A stretch of 64,000 nucleotides of DNA from Ktedonobacteria bacterium (GTDB lineage: Bacteria; Chloroflexota; Ktedonobacteria; Ktedonobacterales; JACDGC01). The notes beneath the pieces were generated by a model. That model made no database searches and was not told the origin of the DNA. It saw only the letters and a list, made by a program, of their open reading frames with translations. Where the stretch lies: the NCBI GenBank assembly GCA_027459785.1, contig DAIDGU010000037.1, forward strand, positions 1 through 64,000, in the 5' to 3' direction. Positions within the stretch are counted from its first letter, which is position 1; every line of letters starts with the position of its first letter. The translations under genes were made by a program, and so were the position numbers. Below, in pieces: positions 63,368 to 64,000 of this stretch.

Positions 63368-64000
63368 CTAGCGATCGACCTCGCCCAGCACCAGATCGAT
63401 GCTGCCGAGGATCGCCACCACGTCGCCCATCTTATGCCCGCGCATCAGTTCGGGGACGATCTGCAAGTTGACGAAGGACGGCCCGCGAATCTTCGCGCGA
63501 TAGGGATACTCCGAGCCGTCGCTGATAAGGTAGATGCCCAGTTCGCCCTTGCTGCTCTCGATGGCGAAATAGGTTTCGCCGCGCGGCGGGCGCAGCGCGA
63601 TGGGCGTGCGCGTGCCGATCGGACCGCCGGGCAGCGCCGCCATGCCCTCGCGGATCAGCCGCGCGCTCTCCTTCATCTCATACATGCGGCACATATAGCG
63701 CCCAAAGGCGTCGCCGTCTTCGCGCACGACGGGATTGACCTTGATGTCGCGGTACGCGCCATAGGGGCGGTTCACGCGCAGATCAAAGTTCACGCCGGAG
63801 GCGCGCAGGATCGGCCCCGTCATGCCGAAGGCGACGGCCTGATCCGGATCGATATAGCCGACGCCTTGGGTGCGCTTCATGAAGATCTCATTGCCAGTGA
63901 TCAGCACATCCAGTTCTTTCCAACTGTTCTCGAAGGTGTCCAGCCAGGCTTCCAGCCGTTGCAGCCAGCCGACGGGCAGGTCGTGCAGCACGCCGCCCAC
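63368..64000 (-). CDS. nuoD: NADH-quinone oxidoreductase subunit D (3' part)
   Basis: The last 210 residues of NuoD, the 49-kDa subunit near the quinone site; the start lies beyond the window. The familiar segments are LDVLITGNEIFMKRTQGVGYI, AVAFGMTGPILRASGVNFDLRVNRPYGAYRDI, PRGETYFAIESSKGELGIYLISDGSEYPYRAKIRGPSFVNLQ and the terminal GSIDLVLGEVDR. It passes directly into nuoH, the order of complex I operons lacking nuoEFG between D and H. Confidence 0.95.
   Translation of the reverse strand: MGGVLHDLPVGWLQRLEAWLDTFENSWKELDVLITGNEIFMKRTQGVGYIDPDQAVAFGMTGPILRASGVNFDLRVNRPYGAYRDIKVNPVVREDGDAFGRYMCRMYEMKESARLIREGMAALPGGPIGTRTPIALRPPRGETYFAIESSKGELGIYLISDGSEYPYRAKIRGPSFVNLQIVPELMRGHKMGDVVAILGSIDLVLGEVDR

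Overview
The window looks like a chromosomal stretch of a GC-rich bacterium, most probably a member of the Chloroflexota. That placement is an inference from gene content and base composition: a DUF1800/DUF1501 Tat-exported pair, an S53 peptidase, a membrane pyrophosphatase, F420-type oxidoreductases, a nuoD-nuoH cluster end and many GC-rich intergenic palindromes. No taxonomic marker was searched. Most genes are ordinary core functions with good Shine-Dalgarno sites. A few AT-richer islands stand out as likely acquired.

Layout. 1-446: the tail of an rRNA operon (23S 3' end, initiator tRNA-Met, 5S). 451-3426: a leftward operon of thioredoxin, a CsoR-family repressor, mannose-6-phosphate isomerase and a haloalkane-dehalogenase-like hydrolase, behind a CsoR-type operator, then tRNA-Gln. 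3545-7958: a degenerate SDR diverging from selB, an amidase and a YbaK-type deacylase. 7959-9050: an AT-rich DNA adenine methyltransferase preceded by what looks like the tail of a lost partner gene. 9157-16403: transporter, histidine kinase, dimethylformamidase-like exported protein, enolase, anchored cyclophilin. 16559-23554: uvrC carrying an in-frame copy of a dispersed palindromic repeat, F420/flavin-type redox genes, a CAP-domain protein and the ribosome-assembly operon rpsP-KH-rimM. 23660-27594: a small accessory islet (decayed ISAs1-type transposase, UPF0175/DUF3368 toxin-antitoxin pair, MmyB-type regulator diverging from an SDR) bracketed by two diverged direct copies of the same IS end. 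27595-32996: dienelactone hydrolase, moeA, an ECF sigma operon, a lone receiver protein and tRNA-Arg. 33034-45556: an SbcC-like ATPase, MBL-fold enzyme, Rpn-family nuclease, leucine-catabolism genes (enoyl-CoA hydratase and biotin-dependent carboxylase subunit), S53 peptidase, cinA and a cupredoxin-like lipoprotein. 45848-48316: a pyrophosphatase with a long, internally repetitive leader. 48409-50311: the most unusual module, a two-gene operon encoding an Mrr-type nuclease domain fused to a ParA ATPase plus a small partner. 50415-57146: cation/H+ antiporter, YbjQ-like protein and KimA-type K+ transporter. 57147-64000: repeats, the DUF1800/DUF1501 pair, a SAM methyltransferase, and nuoH and nuoD running off the edge.

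The strongest candidate for something undescribed is the Mrr-ParA/partner operon. It has its own strong promoter, overlapping genes, AT-rich composition, and a nuclease motif in which the usual Lys is Arg. Other items worth attention are the repeat inserted into uvrC, the CsoR-type operator in front of thioredoxin, and the structured leaders of the pyrophosphatase and KimA genes. All functional statements come from reading motifs by eye; no database search was run.
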